Assembly (NCBI GenBank): GCA_903928045.1
Contig: CAIYPH010000645.1
Coordinates: 1-6,285, forward strand
DNA: 6,285 nt
Reading direction: 5' to 3'
DNA from: an uncultured Rhodospirillales bacterium
GTDB lineage: Bacteria > Pseudomonadota > Alphaproteobacteria > Acetobacterales > Acetobacteraceae
Below are positions 5,546 to 6,285 of the stretch, piece by piece (the first letter of the stretch is position 1; every line of letters starts with the position of its first letter). The notes beneath the pieces were generated by a model, which saw only the letters and a list, made by a program, of their open reading frames with translations, searched no databases and was not told the DNA's origin. The position numbers were made by a program, and so were the translations under genes.

Positions 5546-6285
5546 ACTGAAATCCGCCGGCGTCACCTTCGGCGGCACACTCTTCGCCGGCCCGCGCAAA
5601 CGCGCCCTCGCCCCGCTCAGCCTCGCCGTCGGCGACACCCCGCACATCCTCGCCGTCGTCGGCGAAAGCGGCAGCGGCAAAACCACCCTCACCCGCCTCC
5701 TCCTCGGCCTGCTCCGCCCCAGCACCGGCGCGGTGACATGGAACGGCCAGGACGTCTGGCGCCTGCCCAAGCCGGCGTTCCAGGACTATCGCCGCGCCGT
5801 CCAGGCCGTCTTCCAGGACCCGTTCGGCGCCTACAACCCGGTCTACCGCGTGGACCGCATGCTGCTCCTCCCCGCCCTCCGCTTCGGCCTGGCCGCCAGC
5901 GAGGCCGCAGCCCGCCCCCTCGCCGAAGCCGCCCTCGCCGCCGTCGGCCTCCGCCCCGCCGAAACCCTGGGCCGCTTCCCCCATCAGCTCTCCGGCGGCC
6001 AGCGCCAGCGCCTCATGGTCGCCCGCGCGATGATGCTGAAACCCGCCGTGCTGATCGCCGACGAGCCGGTCTCGATGGTCGATGCCTCGCTGCGCGCCAC
6101 CATCCTGGAAACCCTCTACCGTCTGCGCCAGGATGCCGGCATGTCGCTCGTCTACGTCACGCATGACCTCGCCACCGCCTACCAGATCGCCGACAGCATC
6201 ATGGTGATGCGCAATGGCGAGGTGGTGGAGCAGGGCGAAACCGTCTCCGTCATCCGCACCCCCACCCACGCCTACACCCGCGCCC
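5535..6285 (+). CDS. ABC transporter ATP-binding protein 2, DppF/OppF type, 3' partial
   Basis: This is the second cytoplasmic ATPase of the importer and partner of ATPase 1. The frame is open to the right edge; 250 residues are visible of an expected ~310-330, so only the C-terminal extension is missing. The ATG at 5535 overlaps the end of ATPase 1 by 11 bases and is preceded by GAGGT (5522-5526). Motifs in order are Walker A GESGSGKT (43-50), Q-loop Gln94 in VFQDPFGAYNPV (92-103), signature LSGGQRQR (152-159), Walker B VLIADEP (172-178, D176/E177), an unusual D-loop SMVD (180-183) in VSMVDASLRATIL, and H-loop His210 (YVTHDLATAYQIAD). The beginning of the family's C-terminal HxYT block (THAYTRA) is at the window end. 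The SMVDASLR and AYNPVYRVDR segments resemble, from memory of the family, oligosaccharide-type Opp ATPases; peptide-type DppF usually has SALD-(V)S/TIQ here. It looks functional as far as visible. Confidence 0.94.
   Translation, partial: MKLELKSAGVTFGGTLFAGPRKRALAPLSLAVGDTPHILAVVGESGSGKTTLTRLLLGLLRPSTGAVTWNGQDVWRLPKPAFQDYRRAVQAVFQDPFGAYNPVYRVDRMLLLPALRFGLAASEAAARPLAEAALAAVGLRPAETLGRFPHQLSGGQRQRLMVARAMMLKPAVLIADEPVSMVDASLRATILETLYRLRQDAGMSLVYVTHDLATAYQIADSIMVMRNGEVVEQGETVSVIRTPTHAYTRA

Larger units (their letters stand above)
2..6285 (+). other. Six-gene operon: binding protein, dehydratase, two permeases, two ATPases (both ends open)
   Basis: All six genes are on the plus strand. The junctions are a 1-base gap (1592), a 4-base gap (2766-2769), 4-base overlaps (3765-3768 and 4607-4610) and an 11-base overlap (5535-5545). 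There is no room for a promoter or terminator between genes, so a single transcript starting upstream of the window is expected. The set is a complete importer of the Opp/Dpp class plus one catabolic enzyme. The regulator, promoter and any further pathway genes (for example a glycoside hydrolase, aldolase or kinase) would lie outside the window. Confidence 0.88.

Noticed and set aside
4457..5770. A 437-codon open frame on the minus strand across permease 2 and both ATPases
   Set aside because: The translation is Gly/Ala/Glu/Asp/Arg-rich low-complexity sequence without family motifs, and it lies opposite genes with intact catalytic motifs. It is the expected mirror of C-rich third codon positions.
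5421..6269. A 282-codon minus-strand open frame opposite ATPase 2
   Set aside because: It has the same low-complexity Gly/Ala/Glu/His-rich composition and sits opposite an ATPase with all motifs intact.

Overview
The window is one tightly packed, plus-strand block of six genes with no intergenic stretch longer than four bases. It is strongly GC-rich (estimated by eye at about two thirds to 70%) and G/C-ending codons dominate. Gene content and protein sequences suggest a high-GC alphaproteobacterium, perhaps Hyphomicrobiales (for example the Xanthobacteraceae). That placement is an inference from style and family resemblance, not from a marker gene.

Layout. Positions 2-1591 hold the C-terminal ~529 residues of a periplasmic substrate-binding protein of the Opp/Dpp type (SBP_bac_5), whose signal peptide lies upstream of the window. 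One base later (1593-2765) is an enolase-superfamily sugar-acid dehydratase resembling L-rhamnonate dehydratase (RhmD). Four bases later begins the transporter core: inner-membrane permease 1 (DppB/OppB type, 2770-3768), permease 2 (DppC/OppC type, 3765-4610), ATPase 1 (DppD/OppD type, 4607-5545) and ATPase 2 (DppF/OppF type, 5535 to beyond the window end). The last three junctions are overlaps of 4, 4 and 11 bases, typical of translational coupling. ATPase 2 is open at the right edge.

How the genes work together. The binding protein captures a solute in the periplasm, the two permeases form the channel, and the two ATPases power import. The dehydratase sits between binding protein and permeases in the same transcription unit, so it most likely acts on the imported compound or its breakdown product. 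Several sequence signatures in permease 2 and both ATPases resemble the carbohydrate (oligosaccharide) branch of the Opp family rather than true dipeptide transporters. Together with the sugar-acid dehydratase this points to uptake of a sugar acid or a sugar-acid-containing glycoside, not a peptide. The exact substrate is unknown.

The most interesting points are the dehydratase, which keeps the catalytic core of RhmD but lacks the N-terminal substrate-binding histidine, and its insertion inside a carbohydrate-type Opp operon. A base-composition change near position 2800 (balanced G/C before, strongly C-rich after) is also visible. No RNA gene, mobile element, CRISPR array, promoter or terminator is supported.
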